Shown: positions 1 to 7,636, numbered from the stretch's first letter. The stretch: 8,363 bases of DNA from CAYLLD01 sp964425135 (GCA_964425135.1 CAYRKW010000098.1:1-8363), one strand, 5' to 3'. The notes: generated from the sequence alone by a model not told the origin. A program made the numbers and translations.

Positions 1-69
1 TAAGCAGTTCTAAACCCCAGTGACGTGGCGCTGGGCAGAGACTTTGCTGCATCCAAATGCCGGGATCGC

Positions 70-95
70 GATCGTTGAGACATGATCTCACGATC
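70..95. repeat. Imperfect inverted repeat upstream of the racemase-family gene
   Basis: GATCGTTGAGA (70-80) faces TCTCACGATC (86-95) across a 5-base spacer, with one extra T in the left arm. The left edge overlaps a perfect 10-base palindrome, GATCGCGATC (64-73), and an outer pairing GGGATCG/CGATCCC (62-68 with 91-97) is also possible. No T-run follows, so a terminator is unlikely. The position about 170 bases before the racemase-family start would suit a regulator-binding site, but nothing identifies the regulator. Confidence 0.4.
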
Positions 96-261
96 CCTTC
101 ATATATGTAAAAGAGGTTTTCCCCGTGACATTGACACAGTGGCTCTGTCGCGGAGCTGATCCGTGTCTGCACTGCGGACGTTCAAGATGAGAGTCTGCTT
201 TGTTCCACCCCCTCCCTCTGCCATATTCAACACCACCATCACCAAACGGACCCCCTCGCTC

Positions 262-1296
262 ATGCAAAGCCGCAAACTCATTCACACCGTCTCCTGCCAT
301 GCCGAGGGCGAGGTCGGCGACGTTATCGTCGGCGGCGTGGCCCCTCCTCCAGGGCAGACCCTCTGGGAGCAGCGCAACTGGATCGCCAAGGACCAGACCC
401 TGCGCAACTTCCTCCTCAACGAGCCGCGCGGGGGCGTCTTTCGCCACGTCAACCTGCTGGTCCCGCCCAAGCACCCCGACGCGCAGATGGGCTGGATCAT
501 TATGGAGCCTGAGGACACGCCGCCCATGTCCGGCTCCAACGCCATATGTGTCGCCACCGTCCTTCTGGAGACCGGCATCCTGCCAATGCAAGAGCCGCAG
601 ACCGACCTCATCCTCGAAGCCCCCGGCGGCATCGTCCGCATCCGCGCGCAGTGCGAAGGCGGCAAGGCGCAAAGCATCACAGTGCAGAACCTGCCCGCCT
701 TCGCCGGTCAAATCGGCATCCCGCTCGATGTCCCGGACCTGGGGCGCATTCAGGTCGATACTGCGTATGGCGGCGACAGTTTCGTGGTCGTCGATGCCGC
801 CGCGCTCGGCTTTGATCTCGTAGAGACCGAAGCCCAACAGCTTGCCCAGCTCGGCGTGCGCATCACCAACGCGGCAAATGATCAGCTGACATTCACCCAC
901 CCGGACAACCCCGACTGGACCCATTTCTCCTTCTGCCTCTTCGCCGGTCCCCTTGCACGCAGTGGCAACCACCTATCCGCCAAAGCCGCCGTCGCCATCC
1001 AGCCCGGCAAAATCGACCGCTCCCCCACAGGCACCGCCGCCTGCGCCCGCATGGCGCTGATGCACGCCAAGGGCGAGATGCGCGAGGGTGAGACATTCAC
1101 CGCGCAATCCATCATCGGCTCCGAATTCCACGGCCGCATCATCGGCAGCACAACCGTCGGCAACATCCCCGCGATCCTCCCCGAAATCACTGGCCGCGCA
1201 TGGATCACAGGCACCCACCAATATATGCTCGACCCGAACGACCCATGGCCTGAAGGTTACCGCCTCACCGACACATGGCCGCGCTACACGACTTGA
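262..1296 (+). CDS. Proline racemase superfamily enzyme (hydroxyproline epimerase / 3-hydroxyproline dehydratase type)
   Basis: This 344-residue protein matches the proline racemase fold family, which acts on the alpha carbon of proline or hydroxyproline in the cytoplasm. The N-terminal run SCHAEGEVGDVIVGGV (residues 11-26) is typical of the hydroxyproline branch and fixes the start at 262. An in-frame ATG at 187 and GTG at 163 would add a low-complexity extension unlike the family, and the SD upstream of 262 is weak. The first catalytic motif is MSGSNAIC, with Ser90 where classical racemases have Cys. The second is DRSPTGTAA, with Thr256 where racemases and 4-hydroxyproline epimerases have Cys. 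YGGDSF (169-174) is the usual substrate-pocket strand. In this superfamily Thr at the second position is known from trans-3-hydroxy-L-proline dehydratases, so dehydratase activity is inferred as more likely than racemisation. No other hydroxyproline genes are visible. The next gene, mfd, is convergent. Confidence 0.9.
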   Translation: MQSRKLIHTVSCHAEGEVGDVIVGGVAPPPGQTLWEQRNWIAKDQTLRNFLLNEPRGGVFRHVNLLVPPKHPDAQMGWIIMEPEDTPPMSGSNAICVATVLLETGILPMQEPQTDLILEAPGGIVRIRAQCEGGKAQSITVQNLPAFAGQIGIPLDVPDLGRIQVDTAYGGDSFVVVDAAALGFDLVETEAQQLAQLGVRITNAANDQLTFTHPDNPDWTHFSFCLFAGPLARSGNHLSAKAAVAIQPGKIDRSPTGTAACARMALMHAKGEMREGETFTAQSIIGSEFHGRIIGSTTVGNIPAILPEITGRAWITGTHQYMLDPNDPWPEGYRLTDTWPRYTT

Positions 1297-1362
1297 GACA
1301 GGCATGGCTGCTCGCGCGCCCCGGACTGCCCGTTCATCTCACGCCACCCCATCGCGTCACTC

Positions 1363-1383
1363 GTCCCGGCCCTGAGCCGGGAC
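1363..1383. repeat. REP-like GC-rich palindrome
   Basis: GTCCCGGC (1363-1370) and GCCGGGAC (1376-1383) form a perfect 8-bp stem around the loop CCTGA. It sits between convergent genes and no T-run follows, so it is not a standard intrinsic terminator. From memory, GTCCCGG-loop-CCGGGAC hairpins are a recurrent class of intergenic palindrome in alphaproteobacterial genomes. Whether this one is multicopy cannot be judged from a single window. Confidence 0.5.
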
Positions 1384-1476
1384 CTCCTGCCGCAGCCAGC
1401 CCATTCACACAGCCTCAGCAACAACGCGTTGCGACCCGCCGCATTCCCGCGCCCGCACCCATTAACAATCCCCGCC

Positions 1477-1528
1477 TGCGCATCCCACTGTGCATGGATT
1501 GTGCATCGCTTGTGCATAGGATGTGTAT
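1477..1528 (+). repeat. Array of TGTGCAT direct repeats with 11-bp period
   Basis: TGTGCAT occurs at 1489, 1500 and 1511, with the variant TGTGTAT at 1522, so four copies are spaced exactly 11 bases apart. A fifth variant, TGCGCAT, lies 12 bases upstream at 1477. Only the seven-base core is conserved; the four-base spacers (GGAT, CGCT, AGGA) differ. Spacing close to one helical turn puts all copies on the same DNA face, as in iterons or operator arrays. The array lies between convergent gene ends and not in an obvious promoter. No known binding protein is recognised. Confidence 0.6.
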
Positions 1529-1574
1529 GCCAAACCGCCGCGTTAACCCTTAAAAACATGGTCGTTAACCAAAT

Positions 1575-1596
1575 CGCCTCAAAAATCAGGCGTTTT
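1575..1596. terminator. Weak, possibly bidirectional terminator between racemase-family gene and mfd
   Basis: CGCCT (1575-1579) pairs with AGGCG (1588-1592) around an A-rich 8-base loop. The hairpin is flanked by AAAT on the left and TTTT on the right, so it has a short U-tract when read on the plus strand and a weaker one (ATTT) on the minus strand. It overlaps the last codons of mfd. The stem is only 5 bp, so its efficiency is doubtful; the convergent arrangement is the main support. Confidence 0.35.
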
Positions 1597-4500
1597 GCCC
1601 CGCCTTCACCGCCATCGCCAGATCACGCGCAATGGCAAAGCCGCCCTTGATCCGGTCCGAGCCTTTCTTCCAATCCCGCCGCACCACGATCTTGTTGTCC
1701 CGCACCTTCGCCAGACCCTTTTGCGCCTGCATGAAGTCCACGAGACCTGCCGGATTGGCGAATTTGTCGTTGTGAAACTGGATCGTCGCACCCTTAGGCC
1801 CGCCATCGAGCTTGGCAATCCCCGCCCGTTTGCACATCGCCTTGATCCGCACAATCGCCAGCAAAGTGTTGACTTCCTTGGGCAATTTTCCAAACCGGTC
1901 AATCAACTCGGCGGCAAACCCTTCGAGCTCCACCTTATCCTCCAGCGCCGACAAGCGTCGGTAAAGCCCAAGCCGCACGTCCAGATCCGGCACGTAAGCG
2001 TCCGGGATCAGCACAGGCACGCCCAGATTGATCTGCGGCGCCCATTGCTCATCCGCCTCCGAAAGCCCCTCCATCTCGCCGGCTTTCATCTTCGCAATCG
2101 CCTCTTCAAGCATCTCTTGATAAAGCTCGAACCCAACCTCACGCACATGCCCAGATTGCTCTTCCCCAAGCAGATTTCCGGCACCGCGAATGTCCAGATC
2201 CTGGCTGGCCAGCGTGAAGCCTGCCCCTAAACTATCCAATGATCCCAACACCTTAAGCCGACGCTCCGCCTGCGGGGTCAGCGGCTTGCGCGGTGCCGTC
2301 ATAAAGTACGCATAGGCCCGGATCTTGGACCGCCCGACCCGGCCCCTGATCTGATAAAGCTGCGCCAATCCGAACATATCCGCCCGATGCACGATCAGCG
2401 TATTGGCCGACGGAATATCCAAACCCGACTCCACAATCGTCGTGGCCAGAAGCACATCATATTGCCCCTCATAAAAGGCCGTCATGCGCGTATCCAACTC
2501 GCCCGGCGCCATCTGACCATGCGCGATCACAAACTTGATTTCCGGCACCTGCTCGGTCAGGAATTCCTCGATTTCCGCCAGATCACTGATCCGCGGCACC
2601 ACGTAAAAACTCTGCCCGCCGCGATAATGCTCGCGCAAAAGCGCCTCGCGAATTGTTACCGCATCAAAACTCGAAACATAGGTGCGGATCGCCAGCCGAT
2701 CCACCGGCGGCGTGCCAATCAGCGACAACTCCCGCACGCCCGACAAAGCCATCTGAAGCGTGCGCGGAATGGGCGTCGCCGTCATCGTCAGCACATGCAC
2801 GTCAGAGCGCAATTGCTTCAGCCGTTCCTTATGCGCCACGCCAAAATGTTGTTCTTCATCAATGACTAAGAGGCCCAGATTGGCAAAGCGCAAGCCCTTG
2901 GCCAGAAGCGCATGGGTGCCAACGACAACATCCACCGCGCCCCGCGCCAGCCCGTCCTTGGTCTTCTCCGCCTCCTTGGCCCCAACAAAACGCGAGAGTT
3001 GTCGCAACTGCACCGGCAGCCCGCGAAACCGCTCGGCAAAACTCTTGTAATGCTGGCGCGCCAGCAAGGTCGTCGGCGCGATAATCGCAACTTGTGTCCC
3101 CGTCATCGCCGCCACAAACGCGGCCCTCAGCGCCACTTCGGTTTTGCCAAAGCCCACATCACCGCAGATCAACCGATCCATTGGTTGCCCGGACGCCATA
3201 TCGCCCAGCACATCCTCAATCGCGTTTAGCTGATCCTCTGTCTCCTGATACGGGAAGCGCGCGCAAAACTGCTCCCACATACCCTCAGGCGGGGTCATCA
3301 CCACGCCCGTGCGCAAAGCCCGTTCGGCGGCGATCCGAATGAGCTTTTCGGCCATGTCCCGAATACGCTCTTTCAGCTTGGCTTTCTTGGCCTGCCACGC
3401 GCCGCCGCCAAGCCGGTCCAGAAGGCCCGTTTCATGGCCGTATCGGGATAAAAGCTCAATGTTTTCAACAGGCAGAAACAGACGATCCCCACCCGCATAT
3501 TCCAGCGCGATACACGCATGCGGCGCACCTGCCGCCGTGATCGTCTCCAGCCCGATAAACCGCCCGACCCCATGCTCGATATGCACCACCAGATCACCGG
3601 GCGTCAGCGTGCCGGTCTCGGTCAGATAGTTCTCCGCCCGCTTGCGTTTGCGCCCCTTTCGGATCAGCCGGTCGCCCAGCACATCCTGCTCGGAAATGAC
3701 CGTCAGACCCTTGGCCTCAAACCCCTCATCAAGCTCCCAAACGCTCAGATAAAGCCCGCCAGCTTCGCCCTGCATCTCGGTCAGCGACGCAATCTCAACC
3801 GCATCGGCCACATCATTATCGCTCAGCAACGTCTGAAACCGCTCGCGCGAGCCTTCGGAATAGGACGACAGCACCACATTGCCCGATTTGCGCTTTTCCG
3901 CGATATGCGCAGTCAGCGCCTCAAAGAGCGAGACATTCTCCTGTTGCCGCTCCGGTGCAAAACTGCGCCCCGCACGCCCGCCTGCATCAATCGCCCCCGG
4001 CCCCGTGGGTTGCGGCAGCGCGATCAACTGGCGCAAAGGCCGCCCCTCAAGCGCCGCATCCCAAGCCGCATCGTCCAGATAGAGCAATTCCGGCGGCGCA
4101 GGCTTATAAACCGATCCCAGCGCCCCCTTTTGCGACATCGCATTGACCCGCGCATCATACTGATCCGCAATCGCCTCCGCCCGGCTGATACGCACTTCAT
4201 CCACCCGATCATCCAGCGCCACCAGCGCATCGGGCAGATAGTCAAACAACGTCTCCAAGCGCTCGTGAAAGAACGCAAGCCAATGCTCCATCCCCTGATG
4301 TTTGCGCCCTGCCGATATCGCCTCATAAAGCGGATCCTCCGCCCCCCCAGCCCCGAACCGCGTCCGATAGGTCTTGCGAAACCGCTCAATCGACGCCTCA
4401 TCAAGAATAATCTCGCTCACAGGCGCCAACTCAACACGGGCGACCTTTTGTGACGTGCGCTGCGTGACCGGATCAAACCGCCGCGCCCCATCAAGCACAT

Positions 4501-5065
4501 CCCCAAACAGATCAAGCCGCACCGGTTCCTCGTCGCCGGGCGGGAAAATATCAATAATCCCGCCGCGCACCGCATAATCGCCCTGCTCGATCACATTCGG
4601 CGTATTGGTGAACCCCATGCGCGCCAGATACGCCTTGAGCGCATCCAGATCGATCCGTTTGCCAACCTCCGCAATAAAGCTCGATTGCCGCAACACCTGC
4701 CGCGCCGGAAGGCGCTGCGCTGCGGCATTGACGCTGGTGAGAATGACGCATGGGCGGTCAAACCCATCCGCCAGCATCGCCAAAAGCGCCATACGCCGCG
4801 CAGCAATTGTGCTGTTGGGCGAGATACGGTCATAGGCCACACAATCCCAGGCGGGAAAGACGAACACCGGAAGTTGCGGCGCAAATTGCGCCAACGCCGC
4901 CCCCATTGCCGCCATCCGCACATCATCGCGCGCGACAAAAACCACCGGCGCATCTGCACGTGCAACCAACCCTGCCAAAATAGACGCATCAAACCCTTCG
5001 GGCGCGCCGCTGATAACAACGCGCTCGGTGGTGAGTTTTTTGGCTTTGGGATCGGCGGGACTCAT
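1586..5065 (-). CDS. mfd: Transcription-repair coupling factor Mfd
   Basis: This 1159-residue SF2 ATPase has the expected full length and order of parts. Mfd binds the upstream face of stalled RNA polymerase, pushes it off DNA and recruits UvrA. The UvrB-like N-terminal module includes FPAWDCVAYDRISPN (about 70-84). The CarD-like RNA polymerase-interacting domain begins near 487 with LTPGDLVVHIEHGVGRF. The translocase carries Walker A GDVGFGKT (635-642), the DEEQ box (736-739) followed by HFGV, TATPIPRTL (762-770) and QIRGRVGR (905-912). The C-terminal TRCF domain covers roughly 1010-1110. The start at 5065 is chosen because residue 1 opens MSPADPKAKK, AGGTG lies a suitable distance upstream, and a candidate -10 box lies just before it. 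An ATG at 5125 would add 20 residues unlike the family. All catalytic motifs are intact. The membrane-protein gene ends 86 bases upstream on the same strand. Confidence 0.97.
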   Translation of the reverse strand: MSPADPKAKKLTTERVVISGAPEGFDASILAGLVARADAPVVFVARDDVRMAAMGAALAQFAPQLPVFVFPAWDCVAYDRISPNSTIAARRMALLAMLADGFDRPCVILTSVNAAAQRLPARQVLRQSSFIAEVGKRIDLDALKAYLARMGFTNTPNVIEQGDYAVRGGIIDIFPPGDEEPVRLDLFGDVLDGARRFDPVTQRTSQKVARVELAPVSEIILDEASIERFRKTYRTRFGAGGAEDPLYEAISAGRKHQGMEHWLAFFHERLETLFDYLPDALVALDDRVDEVRISRAEAIADQYDARVNAMSQKGALGSVYKPAPPELLYLDDAAWDAALEGRPLRQLIALPQPTGPGAIDAGGRAGRSFAPERQQENVSLFEALTAHIAEKRKSGNVVLSSYSEGSRERFQTLLSDNDVADAVEIASLTEMQGEAGGLYLSVWELDEGFEAKGLTVISEQDVLGDRLIRKGRKRKRAENYLTETGTLTPGDLVVHIEHGVGRFIGLETITAAGAPHACIALEYAGGDRLFLPVENIELLSRYGHETGLLDRLGGGAWQAKKAKLKERIRDMAEKLIRIAAERALRTGVVMTPPEGMWEQFCARFPYQETEDQLNAIEDVLGDMASGQPMDRLICGDVGFGKTEVALRAAFVAAMTGTQVAIIAPTTLLARQHYKSFAERFRGLPVQLRQLSRFVGAKEAEKTKDGLARGAVDVVVGTHALLAKGLRFANLGLLVIDEEQHFGVAHKERLKQLRSDVHVLTMTATPIPRTLQMALSGVRELSLIGTPPVDRLAIRTYVSSFDAVTIREALLREHYRGGQSFYVVPRISDLAEIEEFLTEQVPEIKFVIAHGQMAPGELDTRMTAFYEGQYDVLLATTIVESGLDIPSANTLIVHRADMFGLAQLYQIRGRVGRSKIRAYAYFMTAPRKPLTPQAERRLKVLGSLDSLGAGFTLASQDLDIRGAGNLLGEEQSGHVREVGFELYQEMLEEAIAKMKAGEMEGLSEADEQWAPQINLGVPVLIPDAYVPDLDVRLGLYRRLSALEDKVELEGFAAELIDRFGKLPKEVNTLLAIVRIKAMCKRAGIAKLDGGPKGATIQFHNDKFANPAGLVDFMQAQKGLAKVRDNKIVVRRDWKKGSDRIKGGFAIARDLAMAVKAGQNA

Positions 5066-5089
5066 GGCGCTGCACCTAACGCGATGCAG

Positions 5090-5118
5090 ATTATTCGGCA
5101 AGCGGCGGATTTGAGCAA
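5090..5118 (-). promoter_or_regulatory. Candidate sigma-70-type promoter for mfd
   Basis: On the minus strand TTGCTC (5118-5113) and AATAAT (5095-5090) are separated by 17 bases. The -10 box matches the consensus at five of six positions, the -35 box only at its TTG. A start near 5083 would give a leader of about 18 bases that includes the AGGTG ribosome site. If real, mfd can be transcribed independently of the upstream membrane-protein gene. Confidence 0.35.
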
Positions 5119-5151
5119 GACACAACCCATCCCGGGTCGAACATGCTTAAC

Positions 5152-5664
5152 TTAAAGCCAGACCAAAATCCGCGACAGCGAGATAAACGCAAAACAGGAC
5201 GCCACCAGAATAGATAGCAACCCGATCACCTGATTCCAGAACCGCCGCCGCAACAGCGCCCTTTGCAACTCCACGCCGCTAAGCGCCAGCCGGTTGATCT
5301 TCAGCGCCAACCTGATGTTCAGCCATTGAACAAAACACAGCGGCAGCGCCATCGCAAAAATCGCCTGCGCGAACTGATAGCTATAGAAAAACGCGAAGGT
5401 CCCGATCACCGCGAACAAAAACGCAAGCGCACCCAGAATATAGATCCCCGCCTTTTCGACCATATAGACAGAACGCCGCACATACGCGGTTGCGATCCGC
5501 TCCACGTCTTTGGCAAATTCGCCGCCCTTCCGCTCTGCCCGGATCAGGCTGTCAAACGGCACACCAAGCGTCCAGTGACAGGTCAGCGACCAGGCCACAC
5601 CGACCATCAGCCAGTACCAGACACTGTCAAAACTGTTGAATTTTATAAGGGCAAGCGGGTCCAC
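5152..5664 (-). CDS. Four-helix integral membrane protein of unknown function
   Basis: This protein of about 170 residues has four clear hydrophobic segments, near residues 15-36, 73-94, 96-117 and 144-167. A charged loop (about 41-64, AERKGGEFAKDVERIATAYVRR) separates the first two, and arginine-rich stretches precede the last. I recall similar small proteins beside mfd in Rhodobacterales, with the run WYW...HW.LGVPFD near the N terminus. Databases label some of them 'component of SufBCD complex', but nothing in this sequence supports an iron-sulfur role: there is no ATPase motif, no conserved cysteine pair and no suf gene nearby. Two adjacent GTG codons (5667 and 5664) could start it. The second is chosen because GGAG then lies 5 bases upstream instead of 2. 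It reads towards mfd with an 86-base gap and is divergent from hemB. Function is not known. Confidence 0.85.
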   Translation of the reverse strand: MDPLALIKFNSFDSVWYWLMVGVAWSLTCHWTLGVPFDSLIRAERKGGEFAKDVERIATAYVRRSVYMVEKAGIYILGALAFLFAVIGTFAFFYSYQFAQAIFAMALPLCFVQWLNIRLALKINRLALSGVELQRALLRRRFWNQVIGLLSILVASCFAFISLSRILVWL

Positions 5665-5795
5665 CACATCTCCACAGTCGCAAAGCGCATCACCCCTACC
5701 CTATCCCCAAGATACAAACCACCGGTTATGATTGGACTTGAGGCAGGTGTAATTCCTGTGGCATGCGTTTCAAATGAGACAAGAGTGAGACCCAA

Positions 5796-6797
5796 ATGAG
5801 ATTGAATGCAGCGCCGTTTCCCCTCTCTCGCCCCCGCCGATTGCGTCGCACCGGCTGGATGCGCGATCTGGTGCGGGAAACCGCACTCACCCCTGCCGAT
5901 CTGATCTGGCCGCTTTTCGTTTGCGAGGGCGAAAATGTGCGCGAGCCTATCGCCTCCCTGCCCGGCGTCTCCCGCCTTTCCATCGATAATGTGGTTGAAG
6001 CTGCCGGCAATGCTGCGGCGCTTGGCATTCCGGTGATCGCAATTTTTCCGGCCACACCAGACGGGGTCAAAACACCCGATGCCGCAGAGGCCTGGAACCC
6101 CGACAATCTGGCCAATCGCACCACGCGCGCAGTCAAGGACGCAGGTATTGATATCGGCGTGATGCTCGATGTCGCCCTTGATCCTTACAATTCCGATGGC
6201 CATGACGGGATTGTGCGCAACGGGGTGGTGCTCAATGATGAATCGCTCATGGCGCTGGAGCGTCAGACGCTCGCCCACGCCGAAGCAGGCGCTGATATTC
6301 TAGGCCCCTCCGACATGATGGATGGCCGCATCGGTATCATGCGCGGCGCGCTTGAGAACAACGATTTTCCCGATGTGGCGATCATGTCCTATGCCGCAAA
6401 ATACGCATCAGGCTTTTACGGCCCGTTTCGCGATGCGATCGGCTCGTCCGGCGCGCTCACGGGGGACAAAAAGACCTACCAGATGGACCCGGCCAACACC
6501 GATGAGGCGATGAAAGAGGTCGCCATCGACGTCGCCGAAGGCGCGGATATGCTGATGATCAAACCTGGCCTGCCCTATCTCGACATCTGCCACCGCACCA
6601 AAACCACCTTCGGCCTGCCGACCTTCGCCTATCAGGTCTCCGGCGAATACGCGATGATCGCAGCAGCAGCGCAAAACGGCTGGCTGGATCGGGATGCCGC
6701 GATGATGGAGAGCCTCATGGCCTTCAAACGCGCTGGCTGCGATGGTATTTTGAGCTACTTTGCTGCCGATGCAGCCAAGCTGATGCAAGACGGGTAG
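5796..6797 (+). CDS. hemB: Delta-aminolevulinic acid dehydratase (porphobilinogen synthase)
   Basis: This 333-residue enzyme condenses two 5-aminolevulinate molecules into porphobilinogen, the first pyrrole of haem and other tetrapyrroles, in the cytoplasm. Length and motifs are standard throughout. The Schiff-base lysines are Lys202 in SYAAKYASGFYGPFRDA and Lys256 in MIKPGLPYLD. The metal-site stretch DVALDPYNSDGHDG (125-138) has Ala127, Asp129 and Asp137 where zinc enzymes have three cysteines, so this is a non-zinc type. Mg-dependent and metal-independent forms, including that of Rhodobacter capsulatus, share this feature. The start at 5796 gives the expected N terminus, with arginine-rich residues before GWMRDLVRETALTPADLIWPLFVCEG. 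Its SD is weak. The gene is divergent from the membrane-protein gene across about 130 bases. A lone TGTAAT (5748-5753) resembles a -10 box, but no matching -35 is seen. Confidence 0.97.
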   Translation: MRLNAAPFPLSRPRRLRRTGWMRDLVRETALTPADLIWPLFVCEGENVREPIASLPGVSRLSIDNVVEAAGNAAALGIPVIAIFPATPDGVKTPDAAEAWNPDNLANRTTRAVKDAGIDIGVMLDVALDPYNSDGHDGIVRNGVVLNDESLMALERQTLAHAEAGADILGPSDMMDGRIGIMRGALENNDFPDVAIMSYAAKYASGFYGPFRDAIGSSGALTGDKKTYQMDPANTDEAMKEVAIDVAEGADMLMIKPGLPYLDICHRTKTTFGLPTFAYQVSGEYAMIAAAAQNGWLDRDAAMMESLMAFKRAGCDGILSYFAADAAKLMQDG

Positions 6798-6886
6798 AAA
6801 CGCCCAAAGCATAATCCTCAAGGTCTGGACCAGCTACGATCCAAAAATTTGCCCGCTGCAACTCGGACACCCCAATCATTCTCCTT

Positions 6887-6915
6887 TTGCGCCCCAACCC
6901 GATTTAAGCTACACT
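6887..6915 (+). promoter_or_regulatory. Possible promoter for the SYLF lipoprotein gene
   Basis: TTGCGC (6887-6892) and TACACT (6910-6915) are 17 bases apart. They match the sigma-70 consensus at three and four of six positions. They lie about 60 bases before the lipoprotein start, in the 177-base gap after hemB. A weak call, made mainly on spacing and position. Confidence 0.27.
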
Positions 6916-6974
6916 TCACCCAAACCGACAGCAGATCGGGACAATTGGCGATCATCGAGACAGGAGACGACCCC

Positions 6975-7526
6975 ATGAAAAACTGGACCCGTCGCGGCGC
7001 GCTTATGGGCGTGGCAGCAGCTTCCCTTGGCGCATGTGTGAACCGCGTGGCCTCAACCCGCAGCGAGATCGACGCCCGCGTCGACCGGGCGTTGGCTGAG
7101 CTCTTTCAAGCCGTACCGGGCTCGCAAGCGCTCTCCGAGCAAGCCAAAGGCATACTCATCATGCCGCGCATCAATGAGGCCAGCCTCGTCTACGGCGCTG
7201 CCTACGGCGAAGGCGCGCTGATGATCGGCGGGGCCAAGGTCGACTATTACTCCATGGCCTCCGCCTCATTTGGGCTGCAAGCCGGTGCGCAACGCTACAA
7301 GCACGCTCTGTTTTTCATGACCCAAAACGCTCTGGCAGATTTCCGGGTCGCGGACGGCTGGGAAGTCGGTGTCGACGCCGAATACGCCATCCCGCAACGC
7401 GGCGGCGCGATTACCGTCACGAGCGGCATCTTCAACAAACCGGTCTACGCGCTGATCTACGGCCAAAGAGGCCTGATCGCAGGCGCGTCGGTTGAGGGGA
7501 ACAAATACTCGCGGATTGTGCGCTGA
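6975..7526 (+). CDS. SYLF-domain (Ysc84-like) lipoprotein with Tat-like signal
   Basis: This 183-residue precursor opens with MKNWTRRGALMGVAAASLGAC. A twin-arginine (TRRGAL) is followed by a short hydrophobic stretch and the lipobox LGAC with Cys21 as the lipidated residue, so it should be anchored in the envelope, probably exported through Tat. The rest is a SYLF domain: AKGILIMPRI (57-66), GAAYGEGALM (74-83), YYSMASASFGLQAGAQ (91-106) and a terminal ASVEGNKYSRIVR. SYLF domains bind phospholipids in eukaryotic members; the bacterial role is not established. The start at 6975 is well set by AGGAG 8 bases upstream. An earlier in-frame start near 6849 would bury the signal peptide and is rejected. 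The gene is 177 bases after hemB, on the same strand, with no strong terminator between. It is convergent with the RidA-like gene. Confidence 0.9.
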   Translation: MKNWTRRGALMGVAAASLGACVNRVASTRSEIDARVDRALAELFQAVPGSQALSEQAKGILIMPRINEASLVYGAAYGEGALMIGGAKVDYYSMASASFGLQAGAQRYKHALFFMTQNALADFRVADGWEVGVDAEYAIPQRGGAITVTSGIFNKPVYALIYGQRGLIAGASVEGNKYSRIVR

Positions 7527-7636
7527 ACTCTACCGTTCAAACCAGAGCCACCCCCGAAACACATTCAATCGGTCTGACGGGGGCTGTTAACCGCCCTTGG
7601 TCGAACCACGCTCACGCAGTAACTGAGCAACCCCCA

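Noticed and set aside
131..159. Perfect TTGACA at 131-136 as a -35 box for the racemase-family gene
   Set aside because: At 17 bases the following hexamer is AGCTGA and at 18 GCTGAT, neither a credible -10 box.
88..972. 294-codon minus-strand open frame opposite the racemase-family gene
   Set aside because: It lies antisense to a gene with clear family motifs. Its translation shows no domain, and long antisense frames are expected in GC-rich DNA.
1542..1570. GTTAACC at 1542 and 1564, and again at 7586, in the two convergent gaps
   Set aside because: Short AT-rich heptamers recur by chance in intergenic DNA. The spacing does not match CtrA sites (TTAA-N7-TTAA).
3518..4453. 311-codon plus-strand open frame inside mfd
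   Set aside because: Antisense to the N-terminal half of an intact mfd. The product is Arg/Pro/His-rich with no recognisable fold.
5690..5710. G-rich run on the minus strand upstream of the membrane-protein gene (possible quadruplex)
   Set aside because: Only three runs of three or more G are present close together; a fourth is missing.
5643..6278. 211-codon minus-strand frame over the hemB start
   Set aside because: Shadow of hemB and the divergent promoter region, with no motif.
7551..7583. CCCCCG/CGGGGG pairing after the SYLF gene as a terminator
   Set aside because: The 21-base loop and lack of a T-run make an intrinsic terminator unlikely.
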